Below, piece after piece: positions 24,929-34,997 of a DNA stretch of 43,009 nucleotides. Source of the stretch: Streptomyces sp. OR43 (GTDB lineage: Bacteria; Actinomycetota; Actinomycetes; Streptomycetales; Streptomycetaceae); NCBI RefSeq assembly GCF_008042275.1, contig NZ_RDBK01000008.1:574475-617483 (forward strand), in the 5' to 3' direction. The notes under the pieces were generated by a model. That model ran no database searches. It had not been told where the DNA came from and was given only the letters and a program-made list of their open reading frames with translations. Numbering within the stretch: the stretch's first letter is position 1; each line of letters opens with the position of its first letter. The position numbers and the translations under genes are program-made.

Positions 24929-25251
24929 AGCGCGGTCCAGTGGTAGAAGCGCTGCGCCATGGCATCGGCGGGGGAGCGCCAGGTGGCGGGGTCGTATGCG
25001 GTGATGAACGGCTTGAGGTCCTCACTGACGCCGACGAAGCGAGGGTCCGTCTTGGCCCCCTCGATCCGCTCGCCGCCGTCCTCGGATTCGAAGTCCTGGA
25101 GGTGGAAGTAGAGGCCCCGGTAGGTGAAGAGCTGCCGCCGCCGGGTGCCCATTCGGTGCGGCATGTCCGTGCCGTCGAACTCGCCGAAGAGGCGGGATAC
25201 GTCATCAGCCGAATGGGGTTCCATCCGGGCCACGATCAATGTGCTGTGCAT
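24925..25251 (-). CDS. TcmI-family angucycline cyclase (UrdF/LanF/JadI-like)
   Basis: A 108-residue dimeric alpha+beta barrel cyclase. [39 protein letters not shown] openings and the [16 protein letters not shown] strand are characteristic of the family, and the Phe-Tyr-His-Trp end (FYHWTAL) is typical of polyketide cyclases of this class. It is thought to fold the later rings of the benz[a]anthracene skeleton. AAGGAGA precedes the ATG. Its position between the first hydroxylase and KS-alpha is conserved in angucycline clusters. Confidence 0.92.
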   Translation of the reverse strand: MHSTLIVARMEPHSADDVSRLFGEFDGTDMPHRMGTRRRQLFTYRGLYFHLQDFESEDGGERIEGAKTDPRFVGVSEDLKPFITAYDPATWRSPADAMAQRFYHWTAL

Positions 25252-25264
25252 GAATCTCTCCTTG

Positions 25265-26752
25265 TCAGGCCTGCTGGATCCGGGACGGACCGAACCAGCG
25301 CTCCAGTGCCATGGGCAGATCGTGATGGCTGCCCGGGGCGGACCAGGCCACGTGCCCGTCGGGACGGACCAGCACCGCCGACGTGCCCGAGAGCGGACTG
25401 CCGGCCAGGACTCCGTGGGGGTCCGCGGTCACGATGTCCACCCGGTCCGACCACCCGGCCGCGCGGTCGCGGAGGACGGCGTTGTCCTCCAGGTCGAGCA
25501 GCACACCCCGCCCCGCGCGCAGCAGTTCGGTGCTGCTGGTCTTACGCCGCTCACCGACCAGCTCCAGGTGCGGCATCCGCAGGCCCAGCAGCGGGTGGCG
25601 GCCCGGGCCGACGTCGTAGCGGATCTCCAGCCCGCTCACCATGCCGGCGAGATGGCGGCTCACCTCCTCGTACCGGATCAGCTCCGCCAGTACGTCGCGC
25701 AGCGGCTGGACCTCGTCGCCGCTGAGGAAGAGCAGGCCTTGCGCCTTGGTGTTCATCATCAGCCGCTCGCCCACCGCGTGCCGTTCGCCGTGGTAGGTGT
25801 CCAGCAGTTCCTCGGGCGCGGCGCCCCGGACCACGGCGGCCAGCTTCCAGCCGAGGTTCACGGCGTCCTGGATACCCGTGTTCATGCCCTGGCCGCCGGC
25901 CGGCAGATGGATGTGCGCGGCGTCCCCGGCCAGCAGCACCCGGCCCCGCCGGTACTCGGTGGCGAGCCGTGTCGCGTCGCCGAACGCGCTGACCCACTCG
26001 TGCTCGGCGTGCGAGATGTCGATGCCGGTGATCCGCTGCCAGGCCGCGGCCACCTCCGCGTACGAGGGAGGCTCGGTGCGCCGACGCGGCGGCGTGCCGC
26101 GTTCGCAGACGATGATGCGGGTGACGCCGCGGTCGCCGAGCGGACCGCACATGACCATGCCGCCGGAGTACGTCTCGCCGATCAGCCGCGGTGCCAGGTC
26201 CACGCCCCTGATGTCCGCCAGGTACATCTCCATGGTCGCCGCGGTACCGGGGAAGTCGAAGCCGGAGGCCTTGCGCACGGTGCTGCGGCCGCCGTCGCAC
26301 CCCACGAGGTAGGAAGCCGTCAGCCGGCTCTCCTCGCCATCGGGGCCGCGCACCTCGGCCTCGACGTGGTCGCCGTGGTCGTGCAGGGTGACGAGGCTGT
26401 GGCCGCGTCGGAGGTCGGCGCCCAGCTCACGCACCCAGCCTTCGAGCATCGTCTCGGTGTCCGACTGCGGCACGGTCTTGGCGGCTTGGTGGATGCTGTC
26501 GAGGACGCCGAAGTCCACGGGCAGACCACCGAAGTGGCCGGCGTTGCTGGTGCCCATGTCGCCCAGGCGGTGCAGCAGTCCGCGCTGGTCGAAGACCTCC
26601 ATCGTCCGTGTCGTGAAACCCAGGCCGCGGGATTCGCCGGTGCGCTCCTCAAGCCGGTCCAGCACGATGACGTCGATGCCCGCAAGGCGCAGTTCCCCGG
26701 CCAGCATGAGCCCGGTGGGACCTGCGCCGGCGACGATGACGGAAGCGTCCAT
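25265..26752 (-). CDS. FAD-dependent angucycline hydroxylase (UrdE/PgaE-like)
   Basis: A 495-residue aromatic hydroxylase and the first gene of the leftward biosynthetic operon. It has the three flavin motifs: VIVAGAGPTGLMLAGEL (5-21), the YLVGCDGGRSTVRK segment near 160, and GRVLLAGDAAHIHLPAGGQGMNTGIQDAVNL near 280. A C-terminal thioredoxin-like domain (about 385-495) is also present, as is usual. UrdE and PgaE hydroxylate C-12 and then C-12b, and the fused enzyme downstream acts next. The ATG at 26752 has GGAGG upstream. Confidence 0.92.
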   Translation of the reverse strand: MDASVIVAGAGPTGLMLAGELRLAGIDVIVLDRLEERTGESRGLGFTTRTMEVFDQRGLLHRLGDMGTSNAGHFGGLPVDFGVLDSIHQAAKTVPQSDTETMLEGWVRELGADLRRGHSLVTLHDHGDHVEAEVRGPDGEESRLTASYLVGCDGGRSTVRKASGFDFPGTAATMEMYLADIRGVDLAPRLIGETYSGGMVMCGPLGDRGVTRIIVCERGTPPRRRTEPPSYAEVAAAWQRITGIDISHAEHEWVSAFGDATRLATEYRRGRVLLAGDAAHIHLPAGGQGMNTGIQDAVNLGWKLAAVVRGAAPEELLDTYHGERHAVGERLMMNTKAQGLLFLSGDEVQPLRDVLAELIRYEEVSRHLAGMVSGLEIRYDVGPGRHPLLGLRMPHLELVGERRKTSSTELLRAGRGVLLDLEDNAVLRDRAAGWSDRVDIVTADPHGVLAGSPLSGTSAVLVRPDGHVAWSAPGSHHDLPMALERWFGPSRIQQA

Positions 26753-26792
26753 GGATGTTTCCTCCGGGGGCTTCGGAATAGTCGATACGACG

Positions 26793-26829
26793 AAGCGGCG
26801 CACCGGAATGGATCATCGGTGCGCCGCTT
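26793..26829 (-). other. Hairpin in the leader of the PKS operon
   Basis: A perfect 13-base inverted repeat (AAGCGGCGCACCG at 26793-26805 and its complement at 26817-26829) with an 11-base loop lies about 40 bases upstream of the hydroxylase ATG. There is no T-run on the 3' side, so it may be an mRNA stabiliser, a pause/attenuation element or a repressor site rather than a terminator. Confidence 0.55.
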
Positions 26830-26994
26830 GATGCTTTCCCGCAGTGACGTTCCTGTCGGATGAATCGAGACAGTGCTGCGGAAGCTGATGTAGAGCTTCT
26901 TCGGAATCCCGGTGGATGTCAATACCCGAATTCCAGTTCAACGACATGCTTGAGTCAGACCTTTGTTAAATCAAATGCCCGGGGGGCCACGAAA
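26830..26994 (-). promoter_or_regulatory. Likely promoter region of the polyketide operon
   Basis: The 306-base gap 26753-27058 contains no gene. On the minus strand, a perfect TTGACA hexamer (26917-26922) stands at a suitable distance from the operon, but I find no good TANNNT -10 box 16-18 bases on; a TTGAAC sits 19 bases upstream. The area is more AT-rich than its surroundings (around 26955-26980). This is the only long gap ahead of the biosynthetic genes, so the main promoter is probably here and perhaps activator-dependent. Confidence 0.45.
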
Positions 26995-27034
26995 AATGGC
27001 TCCACCAGGGGTGGTTCACCCTGGTGGAGCCATT
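26995..27034 (-). terminator. Strong rho-independent terminator of the 27059-27919 gene
   Basis: A perfect 16-base inverted repeat (AATGGCTCCACCAGGG at 26995-27010 and its complement at 27019-27034) with an 8-base loop. On the minus strand it is followed by a run of five T (26992-26996, partly in the stem). It lies just after the stop codon of the putative DNA-binding protein and so insulates it from the polyketide operon. Confidence 0.85.
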
Positions 27035-27058
27035 GACGGCCGCGGCTGTGGCCGTATG

Positions 27059-27919
27059 TCAGGAGCGGTCGCCGAATGACGCGTTGACGTCCTGCTCGTG
27101 GTAGTAGGTGCGGCCGTTGACGGCGCGGCGGCGCCACTGGCCCTCGCTGGCCCGCCGGTAGACGCTGCCGGGCGCCGCGCCCCACAGCACGGCGATGTCC
27201 CGGGCGGTCATCCAGCGCACAGCCGGCTCTGTGCGCTCCGCGCCGATCCGGCCGTTCTCTCGCATCCACTCCTGCCCGGACCAGCGGTGGGCGGGCTCCG
27301 CGTCGCAGCCCACCTCGACCGCGGGGCCGGAGCCGCCGGGCCGGACCGCCGCGGTCAGGGCGCCTTCGCAGTCCGGCACGACGCAGTCGCCGACCGGTAC
27401 ACGACGCCGCGGGGCCGGGTCGATCACCCGGCGGGCCCGGCGCACACACCGTGCCACCTCGTCGGACAGCTCACCGGCGGCCTGGTGTGCGAGGAGCCAT
27501 GCGGAGTGCCGCAACAGGAAGTCCGCGATCCCTGCCGGGGTGTCGTGCGGAACGCCGACGCCCCGCTCCGCGATCACCAGCGCTGCCCAGGACCGCAGAA
27601 CTCCGATGATCCCCGAACGGGCCTCGGCGGCAGCGGTGTTGAAGGGCAGACCGGGCACGGAGCCGCCGCCCGACGTGCGGTCGCGCGGCCGGTCGACGCC
27701 GGTGAGCAACTGTCCGCACTCGTCGTGCAGACGCGGCAGCCGCCGCAGATCGTGGGTGAGACGGAGTCGGCAGTTCGGGCAGAGCCGGCTGCCGGCGACC
27801 GCCAGTTCCGGTGCGCGGCCTGCGCGCTCGCTGTGCAGGCACGCCGCGCCCTTGCACTCCGTCGGTTCCGTTGTCGTCGTCAGGGCGGTATCCGTGGTGT
27901 CCGTGAATCCGTAAGTCAT
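27059..27919 (-). CDS. Putative DNA-binding protein with C-terminal helix-turn-helix
   Basis: A 286-residue protein not firmly recognised. Near the N-terminus are cysteines CKGAACLHSERAG and LCPNCRLRLTHDLRRL that could form a zinc-binding knuckle. A helical middle follows, then CVVPDCEG and a histidine-rich HRWSGQEWM segment. The last ~55 residues (RWMTARDIAVLWGAAPGSVYRRASEGQWRRRAVNGRTYYHEQDV) look like a MerR/excisionase-type (HTH_17) winged helix. Similar Streptomyces proteins are sometimes labelled OvmZ-like. It is transcribed towards the cluster but separated by a terminator. A regulatory role is inference. ATG at 27919 is preferred over the GTG at 27928. Confidence 0.6.
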   Translation of the reverse strand: MTYGFTDTTDTALTTTTEPTECKGAACLHSERAGRAPELAVAGSRLCPNCRLRLTHDLRRLPRLHDECGQLLTGVDRPRDRTSGGGSVPGLPFNTAAAEARSGIIGVLRSWAALVIAERGVGVPHDTPAGIADFLLRHSAWLLAHQAAGELSDEVARCVRRARRVIDPAPRRRVPVGDCVVPDCEGALTAAVRPGGSGPAVEVGCDAEPAHRWSGQEWMRENGRIGAERTEPAVRWMTARDIAVLWGAAPGSVYRRASEGQWRRRAVNGRTYYHEQDVNASFGDRS

Positions 27920-27981
27920 TTCCCCCACCGCATCGAAGTGCGGCGAATCTATTTCTCGGATTCAGGAACCGGCAAGCGAAA

Positions 27982-28012
27982 GCCCGCTACGTGTATTTCT
28001 TCTGTAGCGGGC
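27982..28012 (-). terminator. Hairpin terminator after the TetR gene
   Basis: A 9-base perfect stem (GCCCGCTAC at 27982-27990 and its complement at 28004-28012) with a 13-base loop; flanking bases extend it with one mismatch. On the minus strand it is followed by TTTCGCTT. It lies between the TetR stop codon and the next gene and is likely its terminator. Confidence 0.6.
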
Positions 28013-28049
28013 CTTCGGTTTTCCGCACCGACCTGTCCTGGTGATGTCC

Positions 28050-28787
28050 TCAGAGCGAGAGGCGCGCCGCGATGCCGTCGAGGACGGAGTCCAGGCCGGC
28101 TTCGAACTGCCACTGCTGATCGTCCTTGCGCCGGGCCTCGCCGATGTAGCGCGCGTACATCGGGAAACGGCCGGTGGTCATGAGCCAGGCCATCTGCGAG
28201 GCCAGGCCGGCGCGGGCCTCCTCGCGGGTGGACCAGCCGCGGACGCGCAGCATCTGCGTCAGCGCGACCTCGGAGTCCACCGCGCCGTGCACATAGGCGG
28301 TGAGGGTGTTGTAGACCGCCATGGCGTTGTCCGCGTCGAGCCCGAGGCCGTCGAGCGCGGCCAGGACCGCCTCCGGCACGGCCAGCTGGTTCGGGGTCGG
28401 CGCGCACCACGTAGCCCGCGTCACCCACGAGTGCCGCAGCAGGACCTCTCTTATCCGCAGGGCGACGGAGCGCATGGTCGCCCGCCAGCCCTCCTTGCCG
28501 TCGGGCAGCTCCAGCTCCGCGTACACGAAGTCGACCATCAGCTCCAGGAGCTCGTCCTTGCCGGTGACGTAGCGGTACGCGGCCATGGGGGCGACGCCGA
28601 GTTCGGTGGCCAGTCGGCGCATGGTGACCGCGTCAAGTCCCTCCGCGTCGGCGACGCCGACGGCGGCCTTGGCGATCCGCAAGGGGGTGAGGGTGGTGCG
28701 GGGGGCGGGCGTCGGCCGTTCGAGGCGTTCCCACACGGAGGCGTTGTCCTTGTCCTCGTTCGCTGCCTGTCTCTCCTGGGCGGCCAT
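28050..28787 (-). CDS. TetR-family repressor
   Basis: A 245-residue regulator. The N-terminal helix-turn-helix is at about residues 37-82 (LRIAKAAVGVADAEGLDAVTMRRLATELGVAPMAAYRYVTGKDELLELMVDFVY), after a ~30-residue tail. The remainder resembles the TetR_C ligand-binding domain used to sense drugs. It is divergently transcribed from the FMN reductase/exporter genes, with palindromes in the 119-base gap, so it very likely represses that operon and itself. AAGGAG precedes the ATG. Whether the ligand is the angucycline is unknown. Confidence 0.88.
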   Translation of the reverse strand: MAAQERQAANEDKDNASVWERLERPTPAPRTTLTPLRIAKAAVGVADAEGLDAVTMRRLATELGVAPMAAYRYVTGKDELLELMVDFVYAELELPDGKEGWRATMRSVALRIREVLLRHSWVTRATWCAPTPNQLAVPEAVLAALDGLGLDADNAMAVYNTLTAYVHGAVDSEVALTQMLRVRGWSTREEARAGLASQMAWLMTTGRFPMYARYIGEARRKDDQQWQFEAGLDSVLDGIAARLSL

Positions 28788-28838
28788 CGCTTCGGCTCCT
28801 TCCGACGAACGGTGCTGTGTACAGCGTATCAGGAGTAG

Positions 28839-28887
28839 ACAACGTACACGCCGCCGTGTACGTTGTACGAGAAATGTACGACGTACA
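28839..28887. promoter_or_regulatory. Palindromic operators between TetR and the reductase gene
   Basis: A perfect 12-base inverted repeat, ACAACGTACACG at 28839-28850 and its complement at 28855-28866, is followed by a second palindrome, TGTACGACGTACA, at 28875-28887. Both share the GTAC core, and a TGTACA also occurs at 28818-28823. Sites of this form between divergent genes are typical TetR operators and could cover the promoters of both genes. Confidence 0.75.
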
Positions 28888-28906
28888 CACCACTGAGGGG
28901 TTCCCT

Positions 28907-31118
<2,212 letters not shown>

Positions 31119-31223
31119 GCGCGGCCCCGCACCGCAACCGGTCCCGCACCCATCCAAGCCGCCGGCCGCACGGTCCGATTCCCCCGTCGCCGTGCGGTCG
31201 GCTCCTATCGAAGGTGAACACCG

Positions 31224-32342
31224 ATGCCCACGAATTTCGTCGAACGTGTCAGGGACATCCTGGTCCGTCCGCTTTCCCTGGGAGGCCTCACGCTGCCCAA
31301 CCGCGTCGTGATGGCCCCTATGACGCGCGAGTTCTCCCCCGGCGGCGTGCCGGGCGACGACGTGGCGCGGTACTACGCCCGGCGGGCAGCCGCCGGGGTC
31401 GGCCTGATCATCACCGAAGGTACCTTCGTCGGTCACGACTCGGCGGGCAGCAGCGCCCGCGTCCCCCACTTCCACGGCGACGAGGCGCTTGCCGGCTGGT
31501 CGGCCGTGGCCGAGGCCGTCCATCAGGCGGGCGGCCGGATCATGCCGCAGCTGTGGCACGTCGGCATGGACCGCACCGCAGGCAGTCCGCCGGTCCCCGA
31601 CGCCCCGCGGATCGGTCCCTCGGGCATCGCCCTGGACGGTACGAAGTCGGGCAAGGAGATGACTCAGGCGGACATCGACAACGTGGTCGCCGCCTACGCC
31701 ACGGCCGCGGCTTCCGCCGAGGCGCTGGGCTTCGACGGCGTAGAGATCCACGGCGGCCACGGCTATCTCATCGACCAGTTCCTGTGGGGACACACCAACC
31801 GGCGCACGGACGCCTACGGCGGCGACATCGTCGCCCGCACCCGTTTCGCCGCCCAGGTCGTGGCCGCCTGCCGGGAAAGCGTCTCCGACGACTTCCCGAT
31901 CTCCTTCCGGTTCTCCCAGTGGAAGGTGAACCACTACCAGGCGCGGGTCGCCGAGACGCCGCAGGAACTGCAGACCATGCTCGGCCTGCTGGCCGACGCG
32001 GGCGCCGACGCCTTCCACTGCTCCACCCGGCGATTCCACCTCCCCGAGTTCGAGGGCTCCGACCTCAACCTCGCGGGCTGGGCGAAGAAGCTCTCCGGCA
32101 GACCCGCCATCAGCGTCGGCTCCGTGGGCCTCAGCAACGAGTTCCTCCAGATGGTCCCGGGCCAGCAGTCCACCGTCACGGACATCGGTGAGCTGCTCGA
32201 CCGAATGGAGCGCGACGAGTTCGACCTCGTGGCGGTCGGCCGGGCCCTGCTCGGGGACCCCGAGTGGCTGCAGAAGGTGCTCGCCGGACGCGTCGACGAA
32301 CTCAACCCGTTCCACCTGGGGCTCGTCGGCAGCCTCTACTGA
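31224..32342 (+). CDS. Old yellow enzyme-family NADH:flavin oxidoreductase
   Basis: A 372-residue TIM-barrel FMN enzyme. RPLSLGGLTLPNRVVMAPMTRE (14-35) is the FMN-binding start, and GVEIHGGHGYLIDQFLWGHTNRRTDAYGG near 172-200 carries the family His/His/Tyr substrate-binding group. VAVGRALLGDPEW near the end binds the FMN phosphate. Such enzymes reduce activated C=C bonds in enones and quinone-like compounds. It lies 105 bases after the exporter in the same direction. A link to enone-containing sugars such as aculose or to quinone stress is possible but untested. Confidence 0.9.
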   Translation: MPTNFVERVRDILVRPLSLGGLTLPNRVVMAPMTREFSPGGVPGDDVARYYARRAAAGVGLIITEGTFVGHDSAGSSARVPHFHGDEALAGWSAVAEAVHQAGGRIMPQLWHVGMDRTAGSPPVPDAPRIGPSGIALDGTKSGKEMTQADIDNVVAAYATAAASAEALGFDGVEIHGGHGYLIDQFLWGHTNRRTDAYGGDIVARTRFAAQVVAACRESVSDDFPISFRFSQWKVNHYQARVAETPQELQTMLGLLADAGADAFHCSTRRFHLPEFEGSDLNLAGWAKKLSGRPAISVGSVGLSNEFLQMVPGQQSTVTDIGELLDRMERDEFDLVAVGRALLGDPEWLQKVLAGRVDELNPFHLGLVGSLY

Positions 32343-32378
32343 GCCGCACGGACGCCTGCCCGACCGCGGGCCGATGCC

Positions 32379-32410
32379 CCGTCGCTCCGGACCTGCCTCC
32401 GGAGCGACGG
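32379..32410. terminator. Bidirectional hairpin between convergent genes
   Basis: A perfect 13-base stem (CCGTCGCTCCGGA at 32379-32391 and its complement at 32398-32410) with a 6-base loop, 37 bases after the old yellow enzyme stop. The next gene is convergent, so the hairpin can stop readthrough from the rightward operon. Confidence 0.65.
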
Positions 32411-32567
32411 CCGCTCGGGAGGCGCGGATGTGCCCGTGGGTCCGGTACCGCCGCGGCCGTCCGTGTGCTCACGGTGTCGACTCGCTGAACGGCGGCGGGG
32501 CCGCCGCGGTCGCCTTCCACGCGGTCGTCAACGGACGCCCGGAGAGCCGACAGCGCCCGGGGACGGC

Positions 32568-33848
32568 CTACTGCCCGCTCTGGCTCTGGCTCTCGCCCGC
32601 GCCGAGCCCGCGGGCCGGGCCCTGGCAGCCCTGAGCCGCCGCGATGCCCAGCGCCACCAGCAGGGTCACCACGACGAAGACCACCAGCCGCTGACGCAGC
32701 AGCCGCGGGTTGGCGGGACGCCTGCCGGTCGAGGTCGAGCGCGTGCCGGGCCGGGTACCCGGCCGGCCGTTCGTCCCCGCCGCGCCCTGCGGCCTCCTGC
32801 CCGAGCGCGTCGTATTGCGCGGCTGCTGCTGCGGGGGGCGCGAACCCCCGGTGCGGGGCGACGCCGGCCGCGGCGATGCCGCCTGCCGGCTCTGGGCCCG
32901 CGACGCCGGAGCGGGGCCGGGCGCGCGACGCGTCTGCTGCTCGGTGTACGGGCCGTCCAGACGCCCGGTCGGCCGGTCGGCCTCCTGCGCCGAACGCTGG
33001 GCGGGCGGGCGGCTCTCGTGCAGCCCTTGCGCCTCCCGGGCCGCGATCTCCTTGAGCCGCATGGAGAGTTGCAGGGTGCTGGGACGCTCCTCCGGGTCCT
33101 TCGCCAGACAGGCGCTCACCAGGGGGGCGAGGGCGTCGTGCACGTCGTACAACTGAGGCTCCTCGTGCACCACGCGGTACAGCATCACCTCGGAACTGCC
33201 GTGCCCGAAAGGCGAGTCGGCCATGGCCGCGTACGCCAGCGTGGCCCCGAGGGAGAAGACGTCCGTCGCGGGCGTCACCGCCGCGCCCCGTACCTGCTCG
33301 GGCGCGAGGAAGCCGGGCGAACCGACCGCCGTACCCACGTGCGTGAGCGTGGAGGCGCCGGTCGCCCAGGCGATCCCGAAGTCGATGATCCGCGGGCCCT
33401 TGGGGGACAGCAGGATGTTGGAGGGCTTCAGGTCCCGGTGGACGACCCCGGCCTCGTGCACCGCCACCAGGCCCTCGGAGAGCGCGGCGCCGATCGAGGC
33501 CACCTCGGCAGCCGACAACGGGCCCTCCTCGGCCACCTTGTCGTGCAGCGAGGGGCCGGGAACGTACTGCGTGGCGAACCACGGGCGGTCCGCCTCCAGG
33601 TCGGCGGCGACCAGGCGTGCCGTACAGCCACCGCGGATCCGCCGCGCCGCTGACACCTCGCGGGCGAACCGCGAGCGGAACTCCTGGTCCTCCGCCAGGT
33701 CGGGGCGGATCACCTTCAGCGCCACCCGCTGGCCCCGCCGGTCCGAGCCCAGATAGACGACACCCATGCCGCCGGCCCCGAGCCGCCGGTGCAGCCTGAA
33801 CGAGCCGACGACACGCGGGTCCTCGCGCCGGAGCCGCATCATCGCCAT
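32568..33848 (-). CDS. Membrane-anchored Ser/Thr protein kinase
   Basis: A 426-residue Hanks-type kinase. The catalytic domain (about 10-265) has the glycine loop GAGGMG, VALKVI with the ATP lysine, HRDLKPSNILL and DFG. A ~110-residue Pro/Arg/Gln-rich low-complexity linker follows, then one membrane helix near the end (LVVFVVVTLLVALGIAAAQ), leaving a short outside tail of about 20 residues without PASTA or other sensor domains. The start MAMMRLRREDP at 33848 is the usual form in Streptomyces. It is divergent from the small gene at 34054. Confidence 0.88.
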   Translation of the reverse strand: MAMMRLRREDPRVVGSFRLHRRLGAGGMGVVYLGSDRRGQRVALKVIRPDLAEDQEFRSRFAREVSAARRIRGGCTARLVAADLEADRPWFATQYVPGPSLHDKVAEEGPLSAAEVASIGAALSEGLVAVHEAGVVHRDLKPSNILLSPKGPRIIDFGIAWATGASTLTHVGTAVGSPGFLAPEQVRGAAVTPATDVFSLGATLAYAAMADSPFGHGSSEVMLYRVVHEEPQLYDVHDALAPLVSACLAKDPEERPSTLQLSMRLKEIAAREAQGLHESRPPAQRSAQEADRPTGRLDGPYTEQQTRRAPGPAPASRAQSRQAASPRPASPRTGGSRPPQQQPRNTTRSGRRPQGAAGTNGRPGTRPGTRSTSTGRRPANPRLLRQRLVVFVVVTLLVALGIAAAQGCQGPARGLGAGESQSQSGQ

Positions 33849-34053
33849 GTCTGCCCATCCCCGCTGCCTGGTCCGCCTGACGAGGCACAGCTTACGTACC
33901 CGCCGCCCGGGGCGCTCAGAGGCCGCGCCCTCGCCGGAGATTCGATTGTCAGTGCCGGGTGGGAAACTTGAGGAGTGGTCAGGGAGCCGCGGATCCACGC
34001 TCCCCGGCCCGTGCGAGATCTCAAAGGTCCGTCGCAGAAGGGGGATTGGATCA

Positions 34054-34314
34054 ATGAAGGGCGATCGAGTCGAGATAGTCGTGGACGCCGGAGACACGAC
34101 CCGAACCTACGAAATGGTGGCCTCCAGAGCAGGGCGCAGGGTGGAGACGGCGGTTCGCCGCGGGGTGGTCGAAGTGAGTGAAGTCACGAGGAACGGCTCC
34201 GTGGTGCGTACCGCCCGCTTCATGGCGACCAGGGTTCTCGCCCTGGTCGAACAACCGGTACCCAGGGAGGATGCCTCCGAGCGCCCCCTCCGGGATGACC
34301 CCAACGTCCGATAG
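34054..34314 (+). CDS. Small conserved protein, function unknown
   Basis: An 86-residue soluble protein (MKGDRVEIVVDAGDTTRTYEM...) rich in charged residues and beta-prone in its first 65 residues, with an acidic, disordered-looking C-terminus (PREDASERPLRDDPNVR). I do not recognise a domain. GGGGGA ahead of the ATG at 34054 supports translation. It lies in the 5' region of the divergent kinase gene and may share control with it. Confidence 0.6.
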   Translation: MKGDRVEIVVDAGDTTRTYEMVASRAGRRVETAVRRGVVEVSEVTRNGSVVRTARFMATRVLALVEQPVPREDASERPLRDDPNVR

Positions 34315-34500
34315 ACCCGTCTCCACCCAGGGGAGTACGCCGACCACCCTCGGCTCATCCTCCGGGAGGCCCGGCATTCGGTACGCGGGCATGACGCCGC
34401 CCGCCTCCCGGATCCCTAATGTTGAAGTCAAGCGGCGGGCGTCGCACTCGTCCCCCGAGGTCAAACGCCCGCCGCCCCACATCAGGTCAGGAGAGGAACC

Positions 34501-34710
34501 ATGGCGGACACGGCAGCGCGGACGATGGTCCGTACGCAGGGACGCAAGGCCTTCGCCTCGTTCGGCAGCCGCCCGTCGTCCGGCACACGCCACCCGTTGG
34601 TGGCGACGGCCATGGTTCTTCCTCTGGCGGCCCTGCTCGTAGTCGTCTTCGGCGGCTGGGAAGCGGTGGTCACACAGGCGTCGTCCGTGGGCGTGATGCT
34701 GGGGCGCTGA
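34501..34710 (+). CDS. Small single-helix membrane protein
   Basis: A 69-residue protein. Residues ~34-52 (LVATAMVLPLAALLVVVFGGW) form one membrane helix after a basic, Ser/Thr-rich N-terminus, predicted inside. AGGAGAGGA precedes the ATG. Function unknown; no partner is obvious from the neighbours. Confidence 0.65.
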   Translation: MADTAARTMVRTQGRKAFASFGSRPSSGTRHPLVATAMVLPLAALLVVVFGGWEAVVTQASSVGVMLGR

Positions 34711-34798
34711 GCGGCGCCCCGGGTCCGGAAGAGCGGTCCGGACCGGGACATCCGGCCAACAACCCCGTGGGGACGGGGGTGCGGCGGACGGCAGCGTT

Positions 34799-34828
34799 TG
34801 TCCGGTCAGCTGGGGAGCTGACCGGACA
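34799..34828. terminator. Hairpin between small membrane protein and phosphotransferase genes
   Basis: A perfect 13-base stem (TGTCCGGTCAGCT at 34799-34811, complement at 34816-34828) with a GGGG loop in the 287-base gap 34711-34997. It has no T-run. A likely terminator of the small gene; I see nothing else in the gap. Confidence 0.5.
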
Positions 34829-34997
34829 TCGCGCTGTCCGGGGCCGTGCGGCCACGGACGGACGCCGCCCTGTTGCCCGGTGCCCGGCGCCGGAGCCGCA
34901 CACCCCGTGCGCCCCCTCGCCCGGCACGATCCGCGTACGCTCTCCGGCGGGCGCGGCGCCGGCCGGGTCCGCCGATCCTGTGCCACCCGGGGAGTCC

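Noticed and set aside
22425..25205. A 926-residue frame that appears to extend KS-beta far upstream.
   Set aside because: The N-terminal part is KS-alpha read out of frame; the GTG at 23651 overlapping the KS-alpha stop is the normal start.
32568..33848. Ser/Thr kinase as cluster regulator.
   Set aside because: It is separated from the cluster by the reductase/exporter operon and has the appearance of a conserved chromosomal kinase.
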